This document shows, piece after piece, positions 1-12,800 of a stretch of DNA of 64,000 nucleotides. The translations under genes were made by a program, and so were the position numbers. How positions within the stretch are numbered: position 1 is the stretch's first letter; each line of letters opens with the position of its first letter. The DNA is taken from positions 1,922,001 through 1,986,000 of the forward strand of contig JAHQIY010000013.1 in the NCBI GenBank assembly GCA_019054805.1, given 5' to 3'. The notes beneath the pieces were generated by a model. That model saw only the letters and a program-made list of their open reading frames with translations. It was not told where the DNA came from and searched no databases. Source of the DNA: Brachionus manjavacas (Eukaryota > Rotifera > Eurotatoria > Ploima > Brachionidae).

Positions 1-1659
1 AGTTTAACATTTGTTGAATTATTTTAATGCATAAAGAATTGAAAAATTGATTGAAATTTAAGTAATAAAGAACATCATATTTATTGTATTTAGTAGTGAA
101 TGATAAAACACTGAATAACTTAATTGCAAATTTAAAGAATGCTTACTATGATTAGTTTACTTAATTAAAAAATCATAAAATGAACACCATTAAAGTATCG
201 TTTATTTTGAAACAAAAAAGGAAAAAATTTAAAAAATTTTAAAAGATTTTTTCTTTAAGCTATTAAAATCGGTTCTGTAAATTTTTTTAATTGAATCAAT
301 AAATCACTTAAATTCAGCCTATTCAAAATATTCTAAAAAATTCACACACAATATAAGTGATCAATTGAATGTATCAACTACAGCAATCTAAATAACAAAT
401 TTCGAATTTTTAAAAAAAAAGTTTCATAATTAAAATTCATAATTAAAATCTTTTTCATCATGAAAATGGAAAAAGAGTATTTTTTTAATTTCACCTTCAA
501 AAATGAATAATTCTCCCCTTGTGAATAAGCTTAGATCAAAAAAAAAAAATTTTTAATGACCTGACAATACTGTGACTTTTTTTGAAATGATCGTCACCCG
601 GATCGAAATCCTTCTTAAATACCGAAGACAGAAAATTGATAAGGATTAGTTCATCTTAATTAAGATTGAAATATTTATTCAAGAGATTATCTCAATTTAT
701 GAGCACAGATTCTCCATTATTTTTTATTTTTGTCCTTTAAATGGTTAAATTATTTAATTTGGTTTTCAAAATTGATCAAATACTGATATAAAATTTAGGA
801 CTGTTTTAAAATGTTAATTTCAAATTAGAAAAATACCAAAATTATTCAGAATTTTTTTTCTTAAAATCAAAAAGAAAAGAAATTTAAGTGTTTGATTTTC
901 AGGCTCATATTTAAACATTTACGACGTGTCGATCGTAAATATATAAAAATTCTATTAAGCACGAATCCAAAAAAGACACCATGCTCAATTCAAACAAAAC
1001 CTTAATTTCTTAACCAAAAATTAATAAGGCTTTTATCAAATCATTAAATATTGTCATATTGAATTTTAGGACAAAATAAACAGACCTAAAATTAAAAAAA
1101 ATTATAAAATTTTTTCGTAAAGACTAAATTGACTCATTGTAAAAACAGGAAAAAACTGTAAATGCCACTGCAAACATACTCAAAATGGTAATCAAATGTA
1201 GAAAATAAATTTTTCACAACTTAAAAAATGCCATTCCCTACAAGAAGTTATTTTTTTATGTTTTCTATGCAAAGCAAAAGAGTAATAATTTTTCTTTAAA
1301 TTTTTATTAAGTTAGATATCTTTTTTATTCTCAATAGATTATCTATATTATTATCTTTTATTATTAACTAATATTATCTATTATTTCATCAAAAATAATA
1401 ATGAGAGTCAATTATTCGACCAAGGATACTACTTTAAATTACGTCCAAGTCATGATTAGTAATAGTATAGTATTTAAATGAGATATTATTTTAAAATTTT
1501 TGCTTTTTAAAAATTAAAATTACAATTCTAACAATTAACTTTAAAAGCATTCTCAATAGAAATAAATGGTTGAATAGAAGATGACCACTTAAAATATCAT
1601 CATCCATCAAAACTTAAAAGTTAATTACTTTATCTGAGAGTGAGAATGGTATTAAAAAA
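1..1659. other. AT-rich intergenic DNA, no gene seen
   Basis: Very AT-rich sequence with many homopolymer runs and no open frame or splice-compatible exon that I can support on either strand. It may hold old transposon debris continuing from the LINE fragment on its right, but nothing is identifiable. Confidence 0.5.
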
Positions 1660-1990
1660 AAAAACACCTAGGACTTCATAATTTTCTGTCTTAAGTTTAT
1701 CATTAATTACTGAAAGGTTGAGCTTGTTAAAAATTATGTCTAATATAAGACCATTCTCATTTTCTCTCAAACAACCTAAACTTTTAGTTTTCTCATTCAG
1801 ATCACCTCCCGTTATAAATTTCCAACTATATCAATAAAGTCTTCATGATCTGTTAGGCCATACTTAACTTCTACTTTAATATACCGTTTGAAATCTGAGT
1901 TAAATTCTCAAGATTGTACTGTTCATTCGAAATATAGACTGAATAAAAATTTTTTACTGATCTTAAAATTTTTCTGAAGAAATTCTTAAA
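1660..1990 (-). mobile_element. Decayed LINE endonuclease (EEP) fragment
   Basis: Reading the minus strand from about 1850 to 1670 gives a frame containing ITGGDLNEKTKSLGCLREN followed by NGLILD and LNLSVIND. This is the pattern of the apurinic-type endonuclease domain of non-LTR retrotransposons, which has a GDLN core and then NG..L and LN..VIND. Just upstream (about 1880-1930) a short piece with YNLENLTQISNG may be the preceding part of the same domain. Frames are broken by stops and shifts, so this is a dead fragment. The short minus-strand frame at 1986-2171 lies directly 5' of it and could belong to the same element, but I cannot assign it. Confidence 0.55.
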
Positions 1991-2171
1991 TTTGATTATG
2001 ATCAAAATTGGGTGATAGCCGGTGAAATCTAAGATTAGCTCTCAAGGTCACTTTGGGAGAAGAGTCGTAAATGTTCATTTTTTCAAGAATGCTGGCATAT
2101 TTTGCTATTGTTTTTAAGCAATCGATAGTAAATTTTTTGTCGAGGTATTTTTGATTGTTTTTAAATACCAA

Positions 2172-3831
2172 AAGCCATTTTTTTAATAAGACTAGAAAGA
2201 GGACATCGAAAAAAGTGAAAAAAAACTAAAATTAAAACCAATCTTGACCCTAAAATTAATGGTAACAATTTAAATAATGAAAAAAAAGTCAAGGTATCAC
2301 ATTGGACTCAAAACTTAATAAAATATCTATCTAATAAGAAATGAAAAACCCAAAACTGGCCACAAATCTTAAAAATCTTTGATAAAATCAATCTTGGATT
2401 ATTCTTTTCTTTTTTTAAATTTATTCTCAGAAACTGACATTAAAAAAATACAAGTTATTCAAAATTTTGTTTAAACTACTAACAGTCTCAAATCGACTTT
2501 TTGAGTTGAGTGAGAGATGTCAGTCTGTTCCATTGGCCGTCAGACTGGTAAAAGAATATAGAGAATGTTTTGAATCAAGATTTATGGAATATCCATTGAG
2601 TAATTGCTATCTAAAAATTAATTCTTTTTTTCCTGAACTATCAAATATTTAAACATGTCTAACCTATAGCTATTTCAACTTAACGTTTTTAATTTTTTTT
2701 TCATTATTTAATCCTTTTTTTATTTTATCTTATTTGACTTAATTTTAAATTTTATTTATTTTTATTTTTTATTGGAATCAAATATAGGAACAGGAGAGTT
2801 ACTAGTTAAAGCTGGTGCTGCTTGTTTAGGACTGTTCTTTTCTCTGATACTCTCTACTACCACAATTTTGGTCCTAATTAATTTTATTTGGCTCTAAGGC
2901 AATTAATTCTGGTTTTGTAATAATTATTTTTATTTTTTGGCATTAAAAATTATATATTTTTGGTTCTATATAATTATTTTTTGGAAATAATATAAATTTA
3001 AGCCATAGATCTGGTCTATTTAATAACATACAAAAGTAATCCGGTTCAAGATAAATTGTGATTGAAATATTTTTTTGCATTAGAATAATTATAAATGTCC
3101 CTTTAGTCCCTTTTGTATCTTTGTGGATAATGAGGAGGCGCTCTTCTCCTTTTCCAGTACCTTTTTCAGCAACAACATCTTATTCTTATCATTTTTCAGC
3201 AATCACAGAGGTTACTGCATCGAGTTGATCATTTACTCTGCAATTTTAACTTGTCAACATTAAAGTCCCGTATAAATTAAAAGGAATAAAAAAAAATTTC
3301 TAATTTTGATAATGTTTTTTTTTGGATTATTATTTTAATATACTTTAATTTTGCCTATGAGGCTTTAATGATAAAAAATGAATCTAATAATAATCATGAA
3401 GATAATTTATTTTCAAAAGTCAAGTCAAAATTAAGACTTTGATTTGGGTGGCCGCCGAAAGTTTTAATATTTATCTGTCTGAAAAAAAAACTAAGACTTG
3501 AAAAAAAGGTCTATTTTTATATATCAAAACAACTTTCTAAATATTAATCGATTCCACTTGTTCAAATGAGTGAAAATCTAATGAAATACATTTCCAACAA
3601 GAAGGTATTTTAGTTTTTAAAAATAATTTTTTTATTTAATAGATAAAACTTAAAAATTAAAAAATCAAAAAAATGTCAAATAATTGGTCCAATTTAGAAC
3701 TTTTATTTAATTAAAACGATCAAAAATTTCGAGAAAACACAAAATTTACATTTAAATACGCAATGATATCTTTCTTTTTTGAAAATTTAAAAAAATCATA
3801 CAAAAATAAATTCACTTTTGACCTTTTTAAA
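2172..3831. other. Intergenic DNA downstream of DMXL; possible transposase scrap
   Basis: No gene is supported. A plus-strand frame at 2467-2652, opening on TTG rather than ATG, encodes a helical 61-residue peptide (SNRLFELSERCQSVPLAVRL and onward). Its style recalls the region before the dimerisation domain of hAT transposases. The resemblance is weak and I would not annotate it as a gene. The 3' untranslated region of the minus-strand DMXL gene must lie at the right edge of this stretch. Confidence 0.4.
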
Positions 3832-6800
3832 TTAATTTAAATTTCTTATACCCAAAGTGCCATCAGCGCCACAAGAAAGCAACTGGTTCTCATCAGTAAA
3901 TTGTAATTGATTAACTCCTGAATTGAAACTTCGTATTAGTGACGATTTTGAATGTTCATTTGGATAACTATATTTGATATCACACGATCTCAAATTCCAC
4001 ACTTTTACAGAGCCTTCACTTGAGCCAGTTGCAAGAAGATATTCATCTGAATTTAACGCCATCGTCTTTACAGAAGATTCATGCGCCACAAATTTGGAAA
4101 GTTTTTTGTGCGTTCTTATATCATAAACAAATACGTCTCCTTTTCGTGTTCCACAATAAGCCAAATGATTAAGGAGTGAATAGGCTACACAAGTGCCACT
4201 GGGCACGTCTTGTTCTTTAAAACCTTAATTAAACATTATTAATTACAAATAGATAATTAGTCTTAATGACAAGGTTTTTACTTTTGACGAGTGACTTATT
4301 TGATGGCATGAGGGTGTCCCAAAGTGAAATTACGAAAGAATCATTCACAGTGCCGACCGTTAGCAAAATTGACGATGATTCAACAAAAATAAAATCATTG
4401 ATCACTTTTTGACATCTCATTGTTAAATATGGCTTGAAAGAGCATCCCAAAAGTTGATATAAATGAAGATAACCGTCAATATCGGAGACGCCGAATTTAT
4501 TTCCATGTGAATTAAACAAAATTTGTGTAATTTTAGAAGTTGAGTTTATTTTTTCTTGTTGTTTTATAGTTGATAGAGCATCTTGGGAGCCCCAATGCCA
4601 GAGTTTAACTATGCTATCTCCTGTTCCGCTAAGATCTGAGAAAATTTAGTTTTTTATAAAATAAGCTTTACAAATTTAATTAAAGAATTTATTTACAATA
4701 AGGCAATGTTGGATGACTTGCAAGTTTTCTCACATCTTTCATGTTTCGTTTGAGTGTCTTGGAAAAAATTTTGAAGTATTATATTTTTAAAATTAATCAA
4801 AAGTCTTGTGCTAATTAGCTCTAATAATTATATTTTTTGCTACTAAATTTACAAAATACATGGATGAGTTAGAAAAAAAATTGAAACAATGTGTAATGTA
4901 GCATTTTTTTTTTATTCCTGAAAAGGAGAATCTTTTTAAGAAGAATAAAACATATTTAGCTGGATTATCTAAGTTTTTTTTTATGAATTATAAATGAGCA
5001 AATTTAAATGAATTTTTATATATGTTTTTTGTAAATTAAAAGATGAAGTTCTACCATCTTAAATTTTTTTTAAAAACTTTAAATTCTAAATTTTCCCTAG
5101 TTTTTCAAATTTAGATTTCGCCTTAAAATTAGATATTTAGTGTATTTTTTTTTCATCGTCATCATTATTTTGTATATGAAAGCATAACTGGTTTCGAATT
5201 AAGATTTATTAAATATCGGACACCTTTTTTGAAAGATTTAAATCGCTACCTTCGCATGAGTTCGTCTCTCCAGAATTTCAGGTATTTTCTTTTGCAAATG
5301 TCTTAAATCTTTAATGCATGTCATCTCAGATTTGAATTGACTTGCTTTACTTTTATATTTTATTTTACTATTTATATTCCCATTTATTAAATTATTTTTT
5401 GAAAAATAAAAAACAAAAATTCACAACAATGAGAACAAAAGTTATTAAAAAGCTGCTGAGAAAAATCCAAAAAAAAACAACTTCACTAATACAGTAATTA
5501 TTTTTCATTAGGCAAATATTCTTTAAATAATTTTAGATGAAAATTTAAATAGTGATTTAAAAGTGTATTTCAATTAAGCTCAATGTTATTTTGGCCTTGA
5601 TGAAGTTAAATATGACTTGTGTTTAAATTTTAAAAAAATAAAGTGAGATGGCCTAACCGGGTGACCTTTTTTAAAATAATTTAAATTTAAGCAAACTAAG
5701 GTGAGAAAATTCGAAATCTAATCACTTAATTTGCCCCAAAATTTCGACTCACCTATATAGACCGCTCGGTTAACCGGGTTAGGAGCAATTGAGTTTATAC
5801 GGTTAACCAAATTACTCCATTTTTTAGTAGGATTGCCCCGCATTTTAACCCGGTTAGCCGGATTTTCACCCAATTGCCCCGAAAATTTAAGTTTTTTATA
5901 AAAATTGCTCTTTTTATATTCAAAAGGACAAAAAAAATTAATTTCATTAATAATTTTTTTATAATCGATATGGATTTAATTCCTGTACAATTAATTTTAA
6001 CAAATTTTTTTAAAAAAATAACTTTTGAATAAACGAAACTTAGATTTAATTTTTGATAGATTATTCTAATTAAAAAAAAAAACAAAACAAAGACGTTGAC
6101 AAAACTTGAGAACAAGAATATTTCGCATAAAAGACTATACCCAGTTACTAATTGGCTATACCTAGTTTTTCAATTCAATTGAAAAACAGTTATGAAAAAT
6201 GAATTTTTTAAACTTTTTTTTTCATATATTTTTATGCTGAAGGAGCATTAGCTCGGTACAGATAAATAAATTTACTAATTAATTATTTTAATATTAAAAA
6301 TAAATTTTCAATATTTGTTTCAAATTTTTAAATTAAAATCATTCATGATTTACTTAAGAGTTTAATTTCAATTATGAAGATTTGAAATTAAAAATTCAGA
6401 GAACAATTTTCAAAAAAAAAATTACTTGAATGCTAGATTTAACAAAATTAATACGATATTTTGGGGCAAATGGGTTAAAATCGGTTAAATGGGTTGTTTT
6501 TGGCGTTAACGGGTTGAATTTTCGTAATAAAGCGGTGAAACTCTATTTACTCGTTAACCCCAAGAATTCAGCCGGTTAAAGCTCAGCACTTTGATTACTG
6601 ACAGCTGTTAAACTAATATCAAACTTTTTTATGGTAAAAATTGAAAATGAACCGAAGAAAGAAGGTAAATGAACCTGTCCACCATTTTTTTAAATAGCGT
6701 AAACATTCATGTAATCAAGTTAAAATGTCAATCAACACCACCACTAAAAGATCGGTGAAAAACTTAAAAGAGGAAGACCAAATAACGCACAAAAGTTTAA

Positions 6801-9800
6801 TTGAAAAATTTAATTTTGTTCTTTTAATTTTTTTTATAAATTAAGATTAATAGATTTTATTTTTAATATTTAGATTTAATATTTATCACTGGTAAAAATA
6901 TTAAAATACAGATCGATTAATATAAATCTGTTTAATATTAATGAGTGTTTCATAGAAGAAAAAATAAACTTAATATTGAAATCATTTAGATGTTAATTTG
7001 CATTTCTGGTTTCAAATATTATTTATTTGTTTGTCTGTATCAAACTGCTGAATTTTGAAAAACTTTTATTTTCAAAATGAATTTAACCAAGGAAAAGAGT
7101 AATCTAATAAAAACAAGGCACTTATTTATCATGTTTTCAAGATTTTCTATCTAATTGAAAATAAAAAAAGTAGCAAAATCATCTGCAAAAAGAAGTTTCT
7201 TTTTGATATGTAATTTGTAAAAATGCTAAAAAGAAGTGGACTAATTACTGACCCTTGTGAAACTCCTTCTTTAATAAGGTATTGATCACTTAGATGACCA
7301 TTTAAATTTACTCTAAAATATCTGAATGCAGAAACGATCTTATGCAATAAATAAGATAAGGAGGTAGATTAATTCTAAGTAGCTTGTAAATTAGTCGATG
7401 GTGCAAAACTCTATCAAAAGCTTTAGAAATGTCAAAATAAAGACAACAGATTTTTTTCCTTTCAATTAAAAGACTATTATGTTTAGCCTTGAGTTTCAGC
7501 GCTCTTTTAATTCATCCAAATTTTTTTTTTTTCTCAAAAATCATGTAACATGACTTAAGATGAAATGTGTATTTCTAACGAATTTCTAACTCTTCAAATT
7601 TAGAAATGAGCTAATTATTTTTTTGTTGTAATGGACAAATTAGTTTAATTGATGGTTGAATTAATTATTGATAGCTTACCATATTTCCTAAAGAATTTAA
7701 ACGCAAATTTTTGGCATTTCCAGAATTAATGGTCAATTTTTGTTCTGCTAATGATGGATAATTTTGATTTTGAAAATTTGAACCAAAATCCCCCATGACG
7801 TACACATCTTGATCGTTTCCTTGTTTGCCTAAACCTTGTTGAGAATTGAAAGCATTCAAATCGACTTGGTAATCATCTTCGGTCATTTTTGACGTATTCT
7901 TGACTAATAAGTCACCTACGTCGATTTCAATTATTTCTTTATTGGTACAAAGCGCCAAGGTATTTCTGTTTCTCTGAAAAAAAAAATGGTAACACAATTC
8001 ATTAATTACAATTAACAAAGAAATCAGAAAAAAGAATCACTTCGTTAATGCAAAAAGAATTTATTGCTTCTTGGTCTTTGTGGATAATTTTTAATGTTTT
8101 GGGAAAATTATTCAATTGTGCAAATTCATTTTGTATTTCGCTTTTTTTAAGTGAATTATCATTTGTCTCATATGACGCAGCGTTATTCGACAAATTGTTT
8201 GAAACTTGATTTCTTTTAAATATTTGTCGGATAAAAAAATCATGCAGGCATTTTTTAGTTACCAAGAAATTCCAAAGACGACGAGCGCCAAATGATGATT
8301 TGTCATTTCTTAAACATTTAGAAAATTGAAATAAAATTTTTTCACATAGCTTTAAAAGATAAGAATTAATTACACGAATGGAGTGTTATTGGGATCCAAT
8401 ATTAATTGATACTTCAATATTTTAGGTCCGTTGAAATTATTTGCTGCATCAGAGTCCAGAATATTCGGCTCATACTTGATAAAATCTTGTGGAGGCCCTT
8501 CTTTGTGAATGAAATTCATTTCACTTAGTAGAAGTTTCATCCATTTTTCAAACGTCTTCATCACTTGATGAATTAAAGGTGACAAAGTGGCTATTTCTAT
8601 TTAGAATATTTTGAATAAATATTTTCTTTTTTTTTGTTTATTTATTTTTAATTTACCGTTTGGTTCAATGCCGAGTATGCTGAGAAAAGACGTGATACAA
8701 TGAAGCGAATATTTTAAAATAGCAAATCTCATCAGAAACCATGAATAAGATTTTGGATTCATGTGTTCGAGTTTGTTCTTTTCATTTGTTAGCGTATAAT
8801 CATCTTCGTAGGCGTCTCTTTTAAAAGTATCTGACTCCATGTCCGATTCATCGAAGCTGGACGAATTCGAATCGCCTAATTCACTCTCTGAATCCTCCTT
8901 TATTTAGCAAACAAAAGTAAGTTAAAAAATTTACCAAAAAAATAAAAAAAAAAGATGATTGTTCTCAATTTTCAACTTACTTTATTCAAAAAATAATTAA
9001 TCATACTTATTTCTGGCGGTATGAATTTTTCTCTCAAATAAACTCTTTCGTCAGATGGAACATTGTTGCTCGTATTTGCTGTTTGATTCAAAAAAGACTG
9101 GTTAGTAGAAGATACTAAGGAATTTAGGCGATGACCAAGCCTTGTGTTCATTCTGATTCTTTGCTTCTGATTTTCATCATCTAAAGTTAATTTTCAAAAT
9201 AAAATAAGCACATCTTGGATAACAGGTGAAGACAAAGTTTCCGAACTGAGTTTTTGTTGTCGTAACTTCCTCAATTTAAATGCGATTTCAAATCTGAAAA
9301 CAGATTCGAAATCCTCAGAATTTGTTTAGCTTAAATAACTTGAAATAATAATTCTATTGACTTGCTGAAACTAAAAAAAATTAACACTAAAAGGACCAGA
9401 GTGGTCAGAATGACCGCTTTTCATTTTTAAGCCAAAAATATAAGAAATTTTTTCTTTGAAGTTTACTTGGATAAATCTTGCCTCTAAAATGCTAAGCTTA
9501 AAAATTTTATGCCTTTTGAAATTTTTTCTTGTACCTCACACCCCTAACAGATGCTGAAAGTATGATGAAAAATAAATGCTTAAATAAATTCAATGGCCAT
9601 GAGATTTGATCCCACGCCGTTTTTTTGTAAAAAAGCATGTCGAAAAGCTTTTTTTTTTCATCCTTAAAAATATAAGACAATGCCAGGCTTAGTGCAAAAC
9701 AAGCTTTGGAGCGATTTCATACCATAAATGATTGTGATTCAGATGGTTGGGGAAAAGAGGCCAAATTTGGTATTAACTTATAACAAAACAAAAGTTGGAG

Positions 9801-12800
9801 TTGGCTCAGTTGATCAAATAACTCGTTACTACACAGTTAAAGCTCCAACAAGGCGTTGGCCGGTTTGTGTTTTTTACAATATTCTCAACATAATAAGTAT
9901 TAATTCTTCGATCTTGTATTAACTTGTTAATAAATCAAACATTAGTAGACGAGATTTTATTATTAGAAATAAATAAAAGTAATAATGAAGGATTAACGAA
10001 CCTATATCCTTCAATTAAGAGAAGAGCACCAGCTCAGAATACTACTCCACAAGCAAAAAGGTCGCATTCAGAAGAATTTACTAGAATTCGTAAACAGTGC
10101 CAGATAAGAATGTGTAATGAAACAAGAGTAGTGATGTACGTTCTATGTGCAAGCTGTATACTTCTGGGTCTTGCACATCAGTAAAGACTATTATTTGTCT
10201 AAAATCTGGAAAGAATTAATAAAAAAGGCAAAACATTTTATCTCTATTTAATTTTTATTTAATTATCATATTTTATTTGATCGTAATGAAATAAATTTTT
10301 AATCAATAAAAATCAATTTTTTCTCATTATTAATTTGAATATCTGAACATTAAAAAAAAAATTAGTAGTTCATGGAAAAAAGCAATTAAAAAGAAGCGGT
10401 AAAAATGACTGCCTTCGGTCCTTTTAGTGGTATTTAAAATCCGGTCCTTCTAGTGTTAATCAAAGAGATATTTAAATAAAATAAAAAGATCAAGTTGGAG
10501 AAAAAACTTTGAGTCAAAGTTTTGAAAAAACTTTTGGGTTGCTGTGTCTGCGAAAGGAATCTGAGAGTGATCATTGTGTTGAAAGTGTTTGTGGTCTTTT
10601 TGATCGAAAATTCAATCGATCATGGCGGCAAGATGGATAACCATGAAAAATTAAAATTATTTGCAGACTTGTTTTTAAGTCACAGTTTTAAGTCTAAGTC
10701 ACAAAAATTTAAGTCAAAGTCATGACTTAAATTTTTTTTTTTTTAACTGCTTGTATATCGCGAACTAGAAATATCACTGTTGGTGCTGTACAAAATCTGG
10801 TTGTAATCGTTTCATTTGAAAACGATGAAATACTTTTTATTTCGATTAAATAAAACCAAAAATTTGGTGAATTTATCAACACTATTAAAAATAAAATGAA
10901 TAAAAGAGTTAAAAAAAATTTTTTCTATTTTTTTTGTATTTGTTTGGAAAAAGTATATAAAAAAATCGATCAGCAACAATTGTCACATTTAAAAGAAAAA
11001 AAAATTTAAGTCATTGACTTGACTTGACTTAAGACTTGTGAGTTAAAAACAAGTCTGATTATTTGTAGACCTTTTGGAGATTTTTGGTCATTGTTGAAAA
11101 GGAAAGTCTACGAGGATGACTGGGAAGCAAAAACACATGATCAATTGAGGCTCAGGATGCTAAAATGTCTGCGTGAAATTAGCCTAACATCAATACAGAC
11201 CTCCAAATGGAAGTCGTCAAAAGCTGGATTGACAAAATTCGCAAAAAATGAAATAACGTAATCATCCGAATTGAGTGACATGTCTTTAAAATAGAGTACT
11301 CTTTTTTTTAATTTATTTATTTAAAAAAAATAATTTAGGAAAAGTTTTTCCAGAGCAGAGCAGAACCTTCTTTTCAGCCTATATGGTTGCAATATGATTA
11401 AGATATGTATTAATTATATGTGTATAATTATAGTAGAAAAATTAATAAACAAATAAATACTCTTTGTCACTAAAAAAATTTAATTACATGTCACTAAATT
11501 CGGATAATTACGTTATGATAAAAGAAAGCTTAAAAATAAACTTTGTAAAGATTTAAATTCTCTTTCTAAATCACTTGGCCTAAGTGTTTATTTTTAAAAA
11601 TGAAGGAGATATGACCTGTTGAAAAAAATTCCGCCAACTTTGTCTTCACCCGTTAAATGAACAACAAAATATGATAATAATTTTTTACCTAGAGAAACTG
11701 AGTTGGAAGAATATTTGTATTTATATTCAATTGTGGCCGCTCCGCCAAACAACTTGTCCCACATTTTGTCCTTCCATTCTTTGGACAAAATTCGGTACAA
11801 ATTTGAGCAATCGTAAAAAACCAATGCATTTAAAAGCAAAGAAGCGAACACAGCCACCAGTGATTCAAACAAAAGAATTTTCAATTGCGGAAACTCTAGG
11901 TCTTCGTTGTTACGATCGAGCAGTTTGTTTAAATTGGATATGCCTGGCCATTTTTTGGGCTGAGATTCGATGGCAATTCTTGGGCTGGAATTTTTTTTGC
12001 GTCCATTTGTGTTCATTTCGCCCGAATCGTGCTTAATAACGCTCACACTCCTGTACAAAATGTTGCGACTGAGCTCTTCTATTCCGATATTGTTCATAGT
12101 CGCAGAGTTGTCTGTTTGCCTAGCATCTTCATTGATTCTATAGAATATATTGTCGCTGTCACACAAACATTGGTATATACACGAAGACAGGGACACTGAT
12201 ATTTCTTTGATGGTAGTGATCACTATTGGAAAGTCGAAGATAGTTGGAAAGATATTTATTGATGCAATGGTGGAGAGCAAGTCGGTGGACAGGCGTCTAA
12301 GCATTTGAATGGGCCCTGCGAGCATATTTTTAGAGCTGGCAATGCTCGCCGACAACAATGGTATAGTTGTTGTTGTATGTATTGGCATTGGTTCATACAA
12401 TTGTTTGACTGTGGACGAACGGTCTTCGATCAATTCTTGCATCATCAAAAGCAATTCCATTTTGACCGATATCAAGCCTTGAGCACTTGCACTGTGCAAA
12501 CTGCAGTAGCTTAGCAGTGTTCGCAAAAGGAGCTCGTTTGATCGGAGCCAAATTTTGCGGTTGTTTAGGCGCTTGATTTTTTGCTGAAACAAAACCTGAT
12601 CATTGAGCACCTCTTCGTGCAAAAGTGAAGAGGCTTTGTTGCACTTTTTTTGCTCGCTTAGAATGTGCCCATTTTCGGCCAAATCCTCTTCGAAAGAAAT
12701 CAAGCTAGTTATTTCGTGATCTTTGTAGTCGCCCAGTTCCCTTAGCAGTTTTGTTTCTCTGTCGAGCCAATAGTACATGTAGTATCGAAGCTGACCTCCT

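Larger units (their letters stand above)
4758..7679. other. Large DMXL intron with repeats and LINE debris
   Basis: A 2.9-kb intron lies between the exon ending at 7680 (donor GTAAGC on the minus strand) and the small exon at 4757-4697. It holds the inverted GGGTTAACC-type repeat (5841-6495), a copy of a dispersed element tail (6236-6270) and a reverse-transcriptase fragment (7140-7500), each listed separately. I see no other coding exon here: the flanking exons join in phase 0. Confidence 0.75.
9181..11688. other. DMXL intron colonised by DNA transposons
   Basis: The intron runs from donor CTAG|GTAAAA at the low end of the 6.7-kb exon to the acceptor before 9180. The join restores one Asp codon and continues directly into DENQKQRIRMN, which matches the family, so the whole 2.5 kb is intronic. 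It contains the piggyBac, hAT and Tc1/mariner remnants listed below. This invasion explains most of its length compared with the gene's other introns. Confidence 0.85.

Noticed and set aside
2467..2652. Possible hAT transposase piece
   Set aside because: Only a vague helical resemblance; no start, no terminal repeats and no second domain, so not annotated as a gene.
9199..9345. Minus-strand open stretch DFESVFRFEIAFKLRKL as an extra DMXL exon
   Set aside because: Phases do not fit: the 6.7-kb exon ends with one base of a codon and joins perfectly to the exon at 9180-8981, giving a conserved DENQKQR junction. Including this stretch would break the frame.
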